Shown here piece after piece: positions 42,346-51,360 of a DNA stretch of 64,000 nt; position 1 is the stretch's first letter, and every line of letters starts with the position of its first letter. Source of the stretch: BRHc4a sp049323755 (GTDB taxonomy: Bacteria > Bacillota > Desulfotomaculia > Desulfotomaculales > Desulfocucumaceae); NCBI GenBank assembly GCA_049323755.1, contig JBMOPE010000041.1:1-64000 (forward strand), written 5' to 3'. The notes below the pieces were generated by a model. That model searched no databases and was not told the DNA's origin. It was given only the letters and a program-made list of their open reading frames with translations. Position numbers and translations under genes: made by a program.

Positions 42346-45000
42346 TTGGCCCCGGAACTATTAATGGTTATAGACGGCAATAGCCTGGCACACCGGGCTT
42401 TCCACGCAATCCCCCTTCTTACCACCAGCCAGGGCACTTTTACCAACGCGGTATACGGATTTACCAGTATGCTGCTTAAAATTCTTTCGGAAAGAAAGCC
42501 CCGGATGGTAGCGGTATGTTTCGACAAGGGAAAGATAACCTTTCGCCACGGGGAACTTGAGACATACAAGGGGACCCGTAAAGCAACCCCGGATGAATTA
42601 AGGCCTCAGTTCCCTCTTATTAAAGAAGTTCTCTCTGTGATGGGCATAGAGGTTCTTGAATTGGAGAATTTTGAGGCCGATGATCTTATAGGAACACTTA
42701 CACTAATGGCTGAAAAAAGAGAAATTCAGAGTGTGATAGTAACCGGGGACAGGGACGCTCTTCAGCTGGTTTCTCCCTACACTTCGGTATTGCTTACTAA
42801 AAAAGGTATAACCGAACTGGAAGAATACAACGAAGAAAAGGTTATGGAAAGATATGGCTTAAAGCCTGTACAGCTTATAGACCTGAAGGGGCTTTCCGGG
42901 GATGCCTCAGACAACATTCCGGGAGTACCCGGTATTGGAGAAAAAACAGGAATAAAACTTATCAGCCAGTTTCAGACACTGGAAAGCCTTCTTGAAAACA
43001 TCGGTAAAACCAGCCCCAGGATTGCAGATAAGCTGAATGAATTTGCTGACCAGGCCAGGCTCTCAAAAAGATTGGCCACCATCGAAAGAAAAGTGCCTGT
43101 GAATATAGACCCCGAAGGGTGCCGGTGGTCCGGACCTGATTACAACAGCCTGCTCCTGTTATTCAGCAAACTGGAATTCAAGAGTCTTATTAAAAGTATA
43201 ACAAAGGAAATGGAGAAGAATGGTGCAGGGGCAAAAAAAATCGGTGATACCGCCAATGTAACCGAAGAAAACACTTCTGGCCTTAAAACTTATAATATTG
43301 AATACACCCCGGTACAAAACCGAAAGGATTTTGAAATACTAAAGAAAGAACTTACACAAAATACAATAGGTATTGCCATTGAAGGAACCCGGGAGCACGG
43401 TCTCACCGGCGCTGCAATCAGCGTTGTGGATGGCAAGAGCTACTACATTCCCGCATCTTCGATGGAAGCCCTTGAATTTATTATGTATCTGGCCGAAAGC
43501 AAGGAGCACCCCAAAATATGCTTTGACGCCAAGTCCGATATGTGGATACTTGCAAAGCACGGCATAAAACTGCAGGAAGTGAAAATGGACATACTTATAG
43601 CCGCTTACCTGCTTAACCCCGGGTCACCCAACCGTGATATAAATGATCTTGCCCTGAAGTACCTGGAGGTGGTACTGCCGACCCAGGGGACGGCCGCCCT
43701 GTGCGCCCGGGCCGATGCAGTAAAAAAGCTGGCCGGAACTCTTGAAAAGGAAATAAAGGAAGCCGGTATGGAAAATCTTTATTACCGGGTTGAACTTCCA
43801 CTTGTAGGTATACTGGCAGATATGGAAATGGCCGGCGTAAAGGTGGATTCCCGGCTCCTTGAAGAGATGTCCCTGGACCTTGGAAGCAGAATAGAGGATT
43901 TGGACAGGTCAATATACCATCTGGCCGGGGAAAAATTCAATATAAACTCAACCCGCCAGCTTGGACAAGTACTTTTTGAAAAGTTGCAGCTGCCGGTTAT
44001 AAAGAAAACAAAGACAGGATACTCTACAGATGCGGAAGTTCTAGAAGAGCTGGCCGACACCCATGACATTGTGAACCACATTATATTGCGAAGGCAGCTA
44101 GTAAAGCTAAAATCAACATACATAGACGGCTTGATGCCGCTTATCGATCCAAAAACAGGTCTGGTGCACACCACCTTCCACCAGAATATTACTGCCACCG
44201 GCAGGCTATCCAGTGCCGAGCCCAATTTACAGAACATACCCATAAGGCTGGAAGAGGGAAGAAAAATAAGAAAAGTCTTTAAGACCCGGTGTGAAGGCAA
44301 TAAAATACTAACCGCCGACTACTCCCAGATTGAGTTAAGGATATTGGCACACATGGCCCGGGATCCTGTTTTTTTGGAGGCTTTCAGAGAAGAGCAGGAC
44401 ATTCACACAAGGACTGCTTCGGAAGTCTTTGGAGTGGCCCTGCAGGAAGTTACTTCAGACATGAGAGGCAGGGCAAAGGCGGTTAATTTCGGAATAGTAT
44501 ACGGAATAAGCGATTTCGGTTTAGCCCGCGATATAAAGGTAACCCGACAGGAAGCAGGCAGATATATTAAAAGCTATTTTGAAAGGTACAGGGGTACAAA
44601 GTTATACATCGAAAAAACCATTGCCGAAGCAAAGGATAAAGGATATGTAACCACTGTACTGAATCGCCGCCGGTACCTTCCGGATTTATTCAGTCCTAAC
44701 AAGACAGTAAGGAATTTTGGTGAAAGAACTGCAATAAATACCCCCATCCAGGGCAGTGCTGCCGACATAATAAAACTTGCCATGGTGAAAATCTGGAGTG
44801 AGCTCAAAAAAAGAAAGTTAAAGTCACGTATGATACTTCAGGTCCATGATGAGCTAATATTTGATGCTCCAGAAAATGAGCTGGAAGAACTTAAAGCTCT
44901 GGTGAGAGAATGCATGGAAAATGCCATAAAGCTGGATGTTCCCCTAAAAGTTGATATGAAAGTGGGCCCCAACTGGTACGACGTGAAACGCTTATCCTGA
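42346..45000 (+). CDS. polA: DNA polymerase I
   Basis: Pol I fills gaps and removes RNA primers. The 884-residue enzyme has the 5'-nuclease domain (about 1-290; FEADDLIGTLT, VTGDRDALQLV), a 3'-5' exonuclease-like domain (about 300-470), and the polymerase domain with motif A DYSQIELRILAHM, motif B RAKAVNFGIVYG and motif C VHDEL. In the exonuclease-like domain the expected D-x-E is replaced (IAIEGTREHG), so proofreading is probably absent, as in Bacillus Pol I. The start is TTG 42346 after AAGGAAGG. The repeat array begins right after its stop; mutM follows. Confidence 0.97.
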   Translation: MAPELLMVIDGNSLAHRAFHAIPLLTTSQGTFTNAVYGFTSMLLKILSERKPRMVAVCFDKGKITFRHGELETYKGTRKATPDELRPQFPLIKEVLSVMGIEVLELENFEADDLIGTLTLMAEKREIQSVIVTGDRDALQLVSPYTSVLLTKKGITELEEYNEEKVMERYGLKPVQLIDLKGLSGDASDNIPGVPGIGEKTGIKLISQFQTLESLLENIGKTSPRIADKLNEFADQARLSKRLATIERKVPVNIDPEGCRWSGPDYNSLLLLFSKLEFKSLIKSITKEMEKNGAGAKKIGDTANVTEENTSGLKTYNIEYTPVQNRKDFEILKKELTQNTIGIAIEGTREHGLTGAAISVVDGKSYYIPASSMEALEFIMYLAESKEHPKICFDAKSDMWILAKHGIKLQEVKMDILIAAYLLNPGSPNRDINDLALKYLEVVLPTQGTAALCARADAVKKLAGTLEKEIKEAGMENLYYRVELPLVGILADMEMAGVKVDSRLLEEMSLDLGSRIEDLDRSIYHLAGEKFNINSTRQLGQVLFEKLQLPVIKKTKTGYSTDAEVLEELADTHDIVNHIILRRQLVKLKSTYIDGLMPLIDPKTGLVHTTFHQNITATGRLSSAEPNLQNIPIRLEEGRKIRKVFKTRCEGNKILTADYSQIELRILAHMARDPVFLEAFREEQDIHTRTASEVFGVALQEVTSDMRGRAKAVNFGIVYGISDFGLARDIKVTRQEAGRYIKSYFERYRGTKLYIEKTIAEAKDKGYVTTVLNRRRYLPDLFSPNKTVRNFGERTAINTPIQGSAADIIKLAMVKIWSELKKRKLKSRMILQVHDELIFDAPENELEELKALVRECMENAIKLDVPLKVDMKVGPNWYDVKRLS

Positions 45001-45340
45001 AACGCTTATCCTGGAATTCTTATTCTGTCGGAGGGGCCGAAGAAGTATTTCTGATTGGTCGGAGGGGCCGAGATGCATTTCCGATTGGTCGGAGGGGCCG
45101 AGATGCATTTCCGATTGGTCGGAGGGGCCGAGATGCATTTCCGATTGGTCGGAGGGGCCGAGATGCATTTCCGATTGGTCGGAGGGACTGAGATGCTTGC
45201 ATTTCCTATTGGTCGAAGACAAGAGGTACTACCATAAAGCTTCTCCGACCAATCGGAAATACCCAATAGCCCCTCCGACCAATTGAGAATGTCTCTTTAG
45301 CTCCTCCGACCAACAGGTACTACCCGTTAGCATAAAAGCA
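45001..45340. repeat. 30-bp tandem repeat array with inverted partner copies
   Basis: Four perfect 30-bp units (45061-45180, each GGAGGGGCCGAGATGCATTT plus CCGATTGGTC) are flanked by one diverged unit on the left (45029-45060) and one with a 3-base insertion on the right (45181-45215). From 45241 to 45314 come two to three copies in the opposite direction (CTCCGACCAATCGGAAAT, CCCCTCCGACCAATT, CTCCTCCGACCAA). Each unit contains the small hairpin CCGA-TTGG-TCGG. The array lies between polA and mutM. It has no spacers, so it is not a CRISPR. Because 30 is a multiple of three, all frames stay open, but none has a ribosome binding site. Confidence 0.95.
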
Positions 45341-45353
45341 AGGAGTTGTAGCT

Positions 45354-46178
45354 ATGCCTGAACTCCCTGAAGTTGAAACAGTCAAAAAAAGTCTTGAAAG
45401 CCTTATAATTGGGTTAAACATCACAGAAGTGAGACTGTTTATGCCCAAAATAGTAAAGCATCCTTCCCCTGAATTCTTTGCAGCCAATATCACCGGTAAG
45501 AAGATTAAAAAACTGGGCCGGAGGGGTAAGTATCTTTTAATTCACTTAAGTGGCAACTATGTACTGATAATCCACTTCAGAATGACGGGAAGGCTTGTAT
45601 ATTCCCCGCCGGGCACAGATCCTTCAAAGCACACCCATGCTTTATTTAAACTAAGTAATAATTATGAGCTGCACTTTTCAGATATGCGCCAGTTTGGACG
45701 AATGGCCCTTGTGGAGTCTGAACAGCTTGATTCCTTTCCGGGCATTAAGGATCTTGGTGTCGAACCGCTCAGTGAGAACTTTACAAGGGAGTATTTGAAA
45801 AAGGAGCTAAAAAGGAGGCGTGTAAAAATAAAGCCTCTATTGCTGGACCAGACCTTGATCTCCGGGCTGGGCAACATATATGCGGATGAAGCCCTGCACA
45901 GGGCCAGGATAAACCCAGAAAAAACGGCAGCCAATCTTACCGCCAGAGAAATAGCACTCCTTTGCCGGGCGATACGTGATGTTTTGGAAGACGGTGTAGC
46001 CAACAGGGGCACAACTTTTAGGGATTACGTGGATGGCATGGGACAGGCCGGTACAAATCAGGAATCCCTCCGGGTTTATGACCGGGAGGGAAAACCATGC
46101 TTTAATTGCGGAAAGCCTGTTGCAAGAACAAAAATTGGAGGAAGGAGTTCCTATTACTGCCCTAGATGTCAAAAATAA
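45354..46178 (+). CDS. mutM: Formamidopyrimidine-DNA glycosylase
   Basis: MutM (Fpg) excises 8-oxoguanine and nicks the abasic site. The 274-residue enzyme has the catalytic N-terminus PELPEVETVKKSL (Pro2 nucleophile, Glu3), the GRRGKYLLIHL lysine, the QTLISGLGNIYADEALH helix-two-turn-helix, and the C-terminal zinc finger CFNCG...YYCPRCQK. The start ATG 45354 follows AAGGAG. The polA-mutM order is common in Firmicutes (usually continuing with coaE), but here the repeat array lies between the two. Confidence 0.98.
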   Translation: MPELPEVETVKKSLESLIIGLNITEVRLFMPKIVKHPSPEFFAANITGKKIKKLGRRGKYLLIHLSGNYVLIIHFRMTGRLVYSPPGTDPSKHTHALFKLSNNYELHFSDMRQFGRMALVESEQLDSFPGIKDLGVEPLSENFTREYLKKELKRRRVKIKPLLLDQTLISGLGNIYADEALHRARINPEKTAANLTAREIALLCRAIRDVLEDGVANRGTTFRDYVDGMGQAGTNQESLRVYDREGKPCFNCGKPVARTKIGGRSSYYCPRCQK

Positions 46179-46204
46179 ACACTTGTTTTAAAAAACAATA
46201 TTTA

Positions 46205-46408
46205 CTAACGGATAATCATCTTTTGAGCAGCTCTATCCAGTTGTTCAGCAGCTCTCTCACGGTTTTTTTCCCTTAGATAGTTGGAAGTATGCACAGTTAT
46301 TTCATATATCTTTTCAACACCCAGAGTCATAAACAGGCATGTTAAAAGTAACTGCTGCTCATCCATATCCAATTCTTCGATAACCGCCAGTGGTTCAACA
46401 TAATTCAT
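46205..46408 (-). CDS. Small hypothetical protein (67 aa)
   Basis: I do not recognise it. The 67-residue product is soluble and mostly helical: an acidic first half (PLAVIEELDMDEQQLLLTCLFMTLGVEKIYEI) and a basic second half (REKNRERAAEQLDRAAQKMIIR). The ATG has GGAGGTAATG upstream at good spacing. It converges with mutM, the stops being 26 bases apart. It is a plausible small regulator or adaptor, but nothing supports a specific role. Confidence 0.6.
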   Translation of the reverse strand: MNYVEPLAVIEELDMDEQQLLLTCLFMTLGVEKIYEITVHTSNYLREKNRERAAEQLDRAAQKMIIR

Positions 46409-46439
46409 ATCATTACCTCCATCAGTTTTTATTTACCCA

Positions 46440-46467
46440 AAACAGTCATTCCAGGACTGTTTTTTTA
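46440..46467. terminator. Hairpin with T run
   Basis: ACAGTC/GACTGT stem with a 7-base loop and a T7 run on the plus strand; the left flank is A-rich. It lies upstream of the 67-aa gene, so it may stop plus-strand readthrough from mutM. Confidence 0.6.
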
Positions 46468-46603
46468 TTTACATGGCTGTATTAAAGTGTCCCCATGTAT
46501 ACAAAAGTCCCAATTAACCAATAATATATATTGATTTTGTAAAAACAAGCCTATTATAACACTTATCTAAAAAAAAAGCATTTCAAAAAGGAGGTGATAC
46601 TAA

Positions 46604-46828
46604 ATGGTTTGGTTGTTCAGGACCGCACTTGCCCTTGCCATTATAGGCGCTCTCAACTGGCTGCTTGTAGGGCTTTTCCAGTGGGATCTTGTTCAAGCTC
46701 TTTCAGGGGCATCTGCTTTCAGACCTTCCACTCTGTTCAGCAGAATTATTTATTCCCTTGTCGGGTTAAGCGGACTTTATTTAATCCCGTATTTATTCAG
46801 AGAAAAAATCGAATTAAACCGTCAGTAA
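46604..46828 (+). CDS. DUF378 family small membrane protein
   Basis: The 74-residue protein has two membrane helices and the DUF378 (YuzA-type) pattern: ALAIIGALNWLLVGLFQWDLV then a second helix with IIYSLVGLSGLYLIPYLF. The function is unknown. ATG 46604 follows a perfect AAAGGAGGTGAT. It is a single-gene unit with a strong terminator. Confidence 0.92.
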   Translation: MVWLFRTALALAIIGALNWLLVGLFQWDLVQALSGASAFRPSTLFSRIIYSLVGLSGLYLIPYLFREKIELNRQ

Positions 46829-46838
46829 TCACCATAGG

Positions 46839-46868
46839 GCCCCGGCTGATATCAGCCGGGGCTTTTAC
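46839..46868 (+). terminator. Terminator after the DUF378 gene
   Basis: A perfect 12-bp palindrome stem, GCCCCGGCTGAT/ATCAGCCGGGGC, followed by TTTTAC. Confidence 0.85.
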
Positions 46869-47031
46869 ATTTATATTTTAAAAGGTAGTGATAGACCTTA
46901 AATCCAGGCATATTATTAGTCAACCAGGTTTTAATTATTATTGTCTATAAGATTGCTTTTCCTAACAATGATATGGCTGGTATTTTATGGTATATTGTAG
47001 TTAGCTAAGTATCTCGAAAGAAGGGAACTCA

Positions 47032-48228
47032 TTGAGGGCAGCGGTAAAACATGCTATTACCTTTTACTTTGTATTATTGGCTATGTTTTATTTTTCAGGG
47101 CCATCCTTTGGCCAATACGGCGATATTCAGGGCCACTGGGCCCAACAGAAAATAGAAGACTGGTCTGATTCCGGCCTGTGTGAGGGATACCCCGATGGAA
47201 CCTTCAGGCCCGATGCAGGCATTTCACGGGCCGAATTCATAACCCTGACCAATAAAGCCTTTGGCCTGGAAGGTAAAATACCCTCCTTTTTTTTAGATGT
47301 TTCACCGGATGACTGGTTTGTTGAGGAAGTGGAAAAAGCTAAATCCACAGGTTATATACTAGGCTACGAGGACGGGACTTTCAGGCCCGGCCATGAAATT
47401 AAAAGACAGGAAATGGCTGCCATTATCGCCAAACTTCTCAGGCTTAACACCTACGAAGACCTGGGGAGGCTGGTGAATTTCAGAGACCGGCACATAATGC
47501 CCCGCTGGGCAAAAAAAATAATAATAGCCGTTGCGGCGCACGGGTATATGTACGGGTACCCGGACAACACCTTCAGACCCTATGACAGCGTTACCAGGGC
47601 AGAGGCGATATCTGCCCTTGACCGGGCCAGGCGGGATATAAAAATAGCCCCTCTTTTACAAAAGATACCTATAGAATACGATGAAGATGATGAAAACGGC
47701 GAAAATAATTACTCCGGTGGCTGGTTTAGTAACGGCAATGATGAAGACAGTGACACCGTACACCACCCATTACTCCACTCCGCTTTCTTAATAATAGATG
47801 ACAGACTATTGAACGTGCCCTTGAATTCCGGCCTTGACGTAGAATTGAATTTGGGCCTCTCCGGACTTAACCTGTCTCCGGAGTCAAGGCTGATTGCAGG
47901 TGTCCTCATTGTTACGGAGGATTCTTTTTTAAAAACCACACTGCCGCTACAAGTTTTTGATGAAGATAGCATTTCTCTTAACCTGTACGGCAATGATATA
48001 ACGGGTCTGAAGTTGTTAGATATAAACCCCGTGGTTTTCCAAAAACTCAGAAAAGGTATTAATAAAATATTGCTGATATCAGGCCTGGGGCTCATAGACT
48101 TAAGCGGCCAGGGTATAAGTTTTGATAAACTAAAATCACTCTTTGGAGAAACCGCAACGTTCACCGGAACCTTAACGGACTGTTACGGAGAGACATACAG
48201 TTTCGGGCTAACCGTTATATTTCCTTAG
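47032..48228 (+). CDS. S-layer homology (SLH) domain protein
   Basis: The 398-residue protein has a signal peptide (first 26 residues, ending near SFGQYGD) and three SLH domains (about 28-75, 85-130 and 150-195), with the repeated GYPDGTFRPDA, GYEDGTFRPGH and GYPDNTFRPYD motifs and following (R)AEF/RQEM/RAEA. SLH domains bind pyruvylated secondary wall polymers, so the protein is anchored at the cell surface. An acidic linker (DEDDENGENNYSGG) leads to a C-terminal domain of about 160 residues that I cannot identify. The start is TTG 47032 behind AAGAAGGG. Confidence 0.92.
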   Translation: MRAAVKHAITFYFVLLAMFYFSGPSFGQYGDIQGHWAQQKIEDWSDSGLCEGYPDGTFRPDAGISRAEFITLTNKAFGLEGKIPSFFLDVSPDDWFVEEVEKAKSTGYILGYEDGTFRPGHEIKRQEMAAIIAKLLRLNTYEDLGRLVNFRDRHIMPRWAKKIIIAVAAHGYMYGYPDNTFRPYDSVTRAEAISALDRARRDIKIAPLLQKIPIEYDEDDENGENNYSGGWFSNGNDEDSDTVHHPLLHSAFLIIDDRLLNVPLNSGLDVELNLGLSGLNLSPESRLIAGVLIVTEDSFLKTTLPLQVFDEDSISLNLYGNDITGLKLLDINPVVFQKLRKGINKILLISGLGLIDLSGQGISFDKLKSLFGETATFTGTLTDCYGETYSFGLTVIFP

Positions 48229-48250
48229 CTGGCATGCAAAGAAGCAAACC

Positions 48251-48283
48251 GAAGGCCGGTGCATTGCTCCGGCCTTTAATTTG
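48251..48283. terminator. Terminator between SLH gene and nitroreductase gene
   Basis: AAGGCCGG/CCGGCCTTTAATTT hairpin located between the convergent stop codons. Confidence 0.75.
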
Positions 48284-48290
48284 AATTATG

Positions 48291-48824
48291 TTAAAACTCT
48301 TTTCCCCACTCATTTGAAAAAGTAATTTCCTGAATAGATTTTCTTGGACGGGGTTTTGGCTGGTACGCCGGGTATCCCAGGGGAGTGACGGCAACCACTC
48401 TTATGTTGTCAGGAATATTATATGTTTTTTTCAAAAATCCTTCGTCAAGGTCTCCGGCCACCCAGCATGTGCCCAGGCCTTTATCTATTGCAGCAAGCAT
48501 GAGGTTTTCCATGGCACAGGCGGCATCCACAAGGTAGTATGCCTTGCCTTCCACATTTCCCGACTGTTCAGGGTCGGCACAAAGAATAATTATAACCGGC
48601 GCCTGCCCCAGGGCATTTTTTGCAGGGTTTGTATCGGGCAAAGCGCTTCCAACCATCTTTCTGCTATCATCGGTAATAACTATAAAATACCACCCCTGCT
48701 TGTTATGCCAGGAAGGGGCCAGCCTGGCGGCATCAATCACATATTCCAAAAGGTCCCTTGAAACTGCGTCCTCCTTGTAGCGCCTGTAGCTACTTCTCGT
48801 TTTAATGGCCTCAATAACTTCCAC
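48291..48824 (-). CDS. Nitroreductase-family FMN protein
   Basis: The 177-residue protein has the nitroreductase signature: AIKTRSSYRRYKEDAVSRDLLEYVIDAARLAPSWHNKQGW near the N-terminus (FMN contacts) and GLGTCWVAGDLDEGFLKKTYNIPDNIRVVAVTPLGYPA near the C-terminus. Such enzymes reduce nitro groups, quinones or flavins with NAD(P)H. I start at GTG 48824, which follows AAAGGAG; the longer frame begins exactly at the amidohydrolase stop. It lies 29 bases after the amidohydrolase gene, probably cotranscribed. Confidence 0.88.
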   Translation of the reverse strand: MEVIEAIKTRSSYRRYKEDAVSRDLLEYVIDAARLAPSWHNKQGWYFIVITDDSRKMVGSALPDTNPAKNALGQAPVIIILCADPEQSGNVEGKAYYLVDAACAMENLMLAAIDKGLGTCWVAGDLDEGFLKKTYNIPDNIRVVAVTPLGYPAYQPKPRPRKSIQEITFSNEWGKEF

Positions 48825-48853
48825 CTTATATACAACTCCTTTCTCACGCTTCA

Positions 48854-49705
48854 TTATTTATTTACATTAATTTTTCCAACAACATTCTCAGCGTTACCGT
48901 ATAAAATTTGCCGTGTTATTCTTTCAGGGAGAGACAGTTCAATTATTTTATTAACCGTAACAACCGGATCCTCTGGAATAATGGGAAAATCGGAACCATA
49001 GAGTATCCTGTCCGGAAATCCCATAATCAGATCTCTTACAGCGTTGATATCCACCTGCATATAGCTGTTTCCCAGTGCCCATGCCGTATCCAGGTACAGG
49101 TTTGGGTACTTTTCCATTAAAACCGCAACCCTGTCCAGCTCAAAATGACCAAGATGCGCAACCTGTACAGTCATTTCCGGGTGATTATAAAGCACCCGCT
49201 CAAAGATTTCCATTCCCAGGCCGGAAGAAGGAATGGGGGCAGTTCCTGCGTGAGCCACAAGCATTTTGCCACGGCCCTCCAGTGCTCTGTATATTTTTTT
49301 ATACTGAGGATCATCCGCCCTTATACCGGAAACCAAGTAATGAATTTTAAGCCCAAGAAATCCGAATAAATCAAGGGCTTCTTCAACAACTTTTTCAATA
49401 TCCCTGTCACTGGGGTGGATACTTCCCAGGGGGAAATACATAGGGCTTTTCTCACAAAAATTATGCAGCCACTTGTTAATTCCCGAGGATACATCAGCCT
49501 TATGGGCATATACCAGTAAAAATGCCTTATCGACACCCATTTTTTCAAGGTGTTCGGTAACCTGACCGCTGTTCATCCCCTGGTAGGGCATGCTAATGTT
49601 ATAGCTTTCAAACCATCTCCAAATGGCACCGAACAATTTGCCGGGAAAAAGGTGCACATGGGCATCCCATACCCTGTACCTATTTTCAGCCAATTCAGTC
49701 AACAT
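48854..49705 (-). CDS. TIM-barrel amidohydrolase (amidohydrolase-2 family)
   Basis: The 283-residue protein belongs to the ACMSD/uracil-5-carboxylate-decarboxylase-like group. It has the metal motif WDAHVHLFP (HxH), GLKIHYLVSG, MLVAHAGTAP (His), VAHLGHFELDR (His) and the late aspartate in LYGSDFPI. The metal site looks complete. Members hydrolyse amides or decarboxylate aromatic-like acids; the substrate cannot be read from the sequence. It lies directly before the nitroreductase gene. A terminator separates it from the CoA-transferase upstream. Confidence 0.85.
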   Translation of the reverse strand: MLTELAENRYRVWDAHVHLFPGKLFGAIWRWFESYNISMPYQGMNSGQVTEHLEKMGVDKAFLLVYAHKADVSSGINKWLHNFCEKSPMYFPLGSIHPSDRDIEKVVEEALDLFGFLGLKIHYLVSGIRADDPQYKKIYRALEGRGKMLVAHAGTAPIPSSGLGMEIFERVLYNHPEMTVQVAHLGHFELDRVAVLMEKYPNLYLDTAWALGNSYMQVDINAVRDLIMGFPDRILYGSDFPIIPEDPVVTVNKIIELSLPERITRQILYGNAENVVGKINVNK

Positions 49706-49790
49706 CCCTTACAACCTATTGTAACAATATTTAGCCGTGGTCGCATTAATTTCCTTTATTGAAAAAGCCTATAAATACCAGAATAATAAA

Positions 49791-49816
49791 CAAAAAGGAG
49801 CCCGCAGGCTCCCTTT
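49791..49816 (-). terminator. Terminator of the CoA-transferase gene
   Basis: On the minus strand GGGAGCC/GGCTCC with a TGCG loop is followed by T5GTTT, 16 bases after the stop. Confidence 0.88.
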
Positions 49817-49831
49817 CAGTCATAAAATTTG

Positions 49832-51190
49832 TTAACCTGCACACTGGGCAGCAGTGGCCCTCTTGTTTGACCTTCTCCAAATCTTCATCTTTTCGGCCTC
49901 CTGAATCAGTTCCTCGCGGAACTTGGGGTGAGCTATTTCTACAAGGGCCTCTGCCCTTTCCCAGGTGCTTTTCGCCTTCATACAGGCTATGCCGAACTCT
50001 GTGGCAATGTACATTACAGTGGAGCGGGTGGTGGTAACAATGGTGCCCGGCTCCAGGGTAGGAGTAAGGCGGCTGTGCAGGTTGCCGTCCTTATCAGTAT
50101 AGGTGGAGTTGAGGGCTATGAAGGACTTGCCCCCCTTGGACATGAAGGCGCCCTCCACGAAGTCCACCTGCCCGCCGGTGCCGCTTATATGGCGAGGGCC
50201 CGAGGACTCAGCTGCAACCTGGCCGAAAAGGTCCACCTGCAGGGCATTATTTATTGAAATAACTTTGTCATTGGCGGCTATTCTGTGTGGGTAGTTTACA
50301 ATATCCACCGGGTAAGAGGCAACCCCGGGGTTGTGGTCGAGCCACTCATACAGTCTCGGGGCGCCAAGAGCAAAGGTAAACACCATTTTGCCCTTGTCAG
50401 TATTCTTGCAGTTTCCGGTAACCCTTCCGGCCTCCCACATTTCCATGAAGGCATCGCACATCATTTCACTGTGCACGCCAAGATCTTTAAGGTCAGATTT
50501 GGCAATCAATTTTCCCAGCGCATTGGGGAGAGCGCCAATCCCCAGCTGTATACAGCTACCGTCTTCTATCTGGTTTAAAATAAGGCTGGCAATCTTTTCA
50601 TCCTCGTTCTTAATGGGTATTTCCGGGAGCTGCATAAGCTGCCAGTCGGCTTCCACTATGTAGTCCACCTCGGAAACATGAATGCACTCCTGGCTCCCTC
50701 CGTATACCCAGGGGATGTTGGGGTTAACCTCCACAATAACCTTCCTGGCTTGTTCACAGGTTTTTTTGCTGTAAACATTTGAAAGACCGAAGTTGAAGTA
50801 CCCGTGCTTATCCATGGGACTTACAGCAACCATGGCAACATCCACGGTGCCATAATCATAATAGCTGGGTACCTCCCTGAACAACAGGGGGAAATAGTAG
50901 CACATGCCAAAGTCGCTGACCTTACGGTCAATTGGGCTATAGTGACCGCTGTTAAATACAAAGGTTTCCTTGGCAGGGTCAGCCATTGCAACCGCCGGGG
51001 GGCCCATAACCCTGCAGGCAGACCTTATCTTGACATCATCAAGCTCTTCTTTCCTGGCCGCCAGGGCCTGGTCCAGCATCACAACCTGATTCTGGAAGGT
51101 GCCGTAGTCAACCCACTCACCTGACTTTATAACTTTCACCGCTTCTTCCGCCGTTACAAGCTTTTTGCCATACTCCTCGGCGTAGTTCAT
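49832..51190 (-). CDS. Acyl-CoA:acetate CoA-transferase (acetyl-CoA hydrolase/transferase, 4-hydroxybutyrate CoA-transferase family)
   Basis: The 452-residue enzyme exchanges CoA between acetate and an acyl group such as butyrate or isovalerate, so that acids are activated without ATP. The catalytic glutamate is in VDYIVEADW, and the oxyanion/CoA loop GTGGQVDFVEGAFMSKGGKSF is present. I start at ATG 51190 (MNYAEEYGKKL) behind GGAGGAGGG; the longer frame covers the leader. A near-consensus sigma-54 promoter lies about 60-75 bases upstream, with inverted activator sites further up, next to a PAS-type sigma-54 activator gene. It therefore looks like a regulated catabolic gene. Confidence 0.92.
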   Translation of the reverse strand: MNYAEEYGKKLVTAEEAVKVIKSGEWVDYGTFQNQVVMLDQALAARKEELDDVKIRSACRVMGPPAVAMADPAKETFVFNSGHYSPIDRKVSDFGMCYYFPLLFREVPSYYDYGTVDVAMVAVSPMDKHGYFNFGLSNVYSKKTCEQARKVIVEVNPNIPWVYGGSQECIHVSEVDYIVEADWQLMQLPEIPIKNEDEKIASLILNQIEDGSCIQLGIGALPNALGKLIAKSDLKDLGVHSEMMCDAFMEMWEAGRVTGNCKNTDKGKMVFTFALGAPRLYEWLDHNPGVASYPVDIVNYPHRIAANDKVISINNALQVDLFGQVAAESSGPRHISGTGGQVDFVEGAFMSKGGKSFIALNSTYTDKDGNLHSRLTPTLEPGTIVTTTRSTVMYIATEFGIACMKAKSTWERAEALVEIAHPKFREELIQEAEKMKIWRRSNKRATAAQCAG

Positions 51191-51248
51191 TCCTGTCCCT
51201 CCTCCAAATATACATACAAGTCTGAAATATATATATTTACGCAATTAC

Positions 51249-51263
51249 GCAAGAACAGTGCCA
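51249..51263 (-). promoter_or_regulatory. Sigma-54 promoter of the CoA-transferase gene
   Basis: On the minus strand TGGCAC (51263-51258), N5, TTGC (51252-51249): the full -24/-12 consensus TGGCAC-N5-TTGC. Initiation would be about 51237, leaving a 47-base leader with the ribosome binding site. Confidence 0.85.
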
Positions 51264-51291
51264 AAAGTTAAAATTCCGTTAAAAAGATAAT

Positions 51292-51314
51292 AAACCCTGT
51301 AAAAACAGGGTTTT
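51292..51314 (-). terminator. Terminator of the sigma-54 activator gene
   Basis: AACCCTG/CAGGGTT hairpin on the minus strand followed by TATTATCTTTTT. It lies between the activator gene and the sigma-54 promoter, insulating the CoA-transferase gene from readthrough. Confidence 0.65.
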
Positions 51315-51360
51315 GTGAATAATCTTCCATATGTCACTATTAGTACCTGCTATTAATTAT

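Noticed and set aside
45055..45237. Open reading frames through the 30-bp array in several frames on both strands (repeats such as VGGAEMHFRL or SAPPTNRKCI)
   Set aside because: They stay open only because the unit length is a multiple of three. None has a ribosome binding site or non-repetitive sequence.
45029..45314. CRISPR array
   Set aside because: The 30-bp units are contiguous with no spacers, some copies are inverted, and no cas genes are present.
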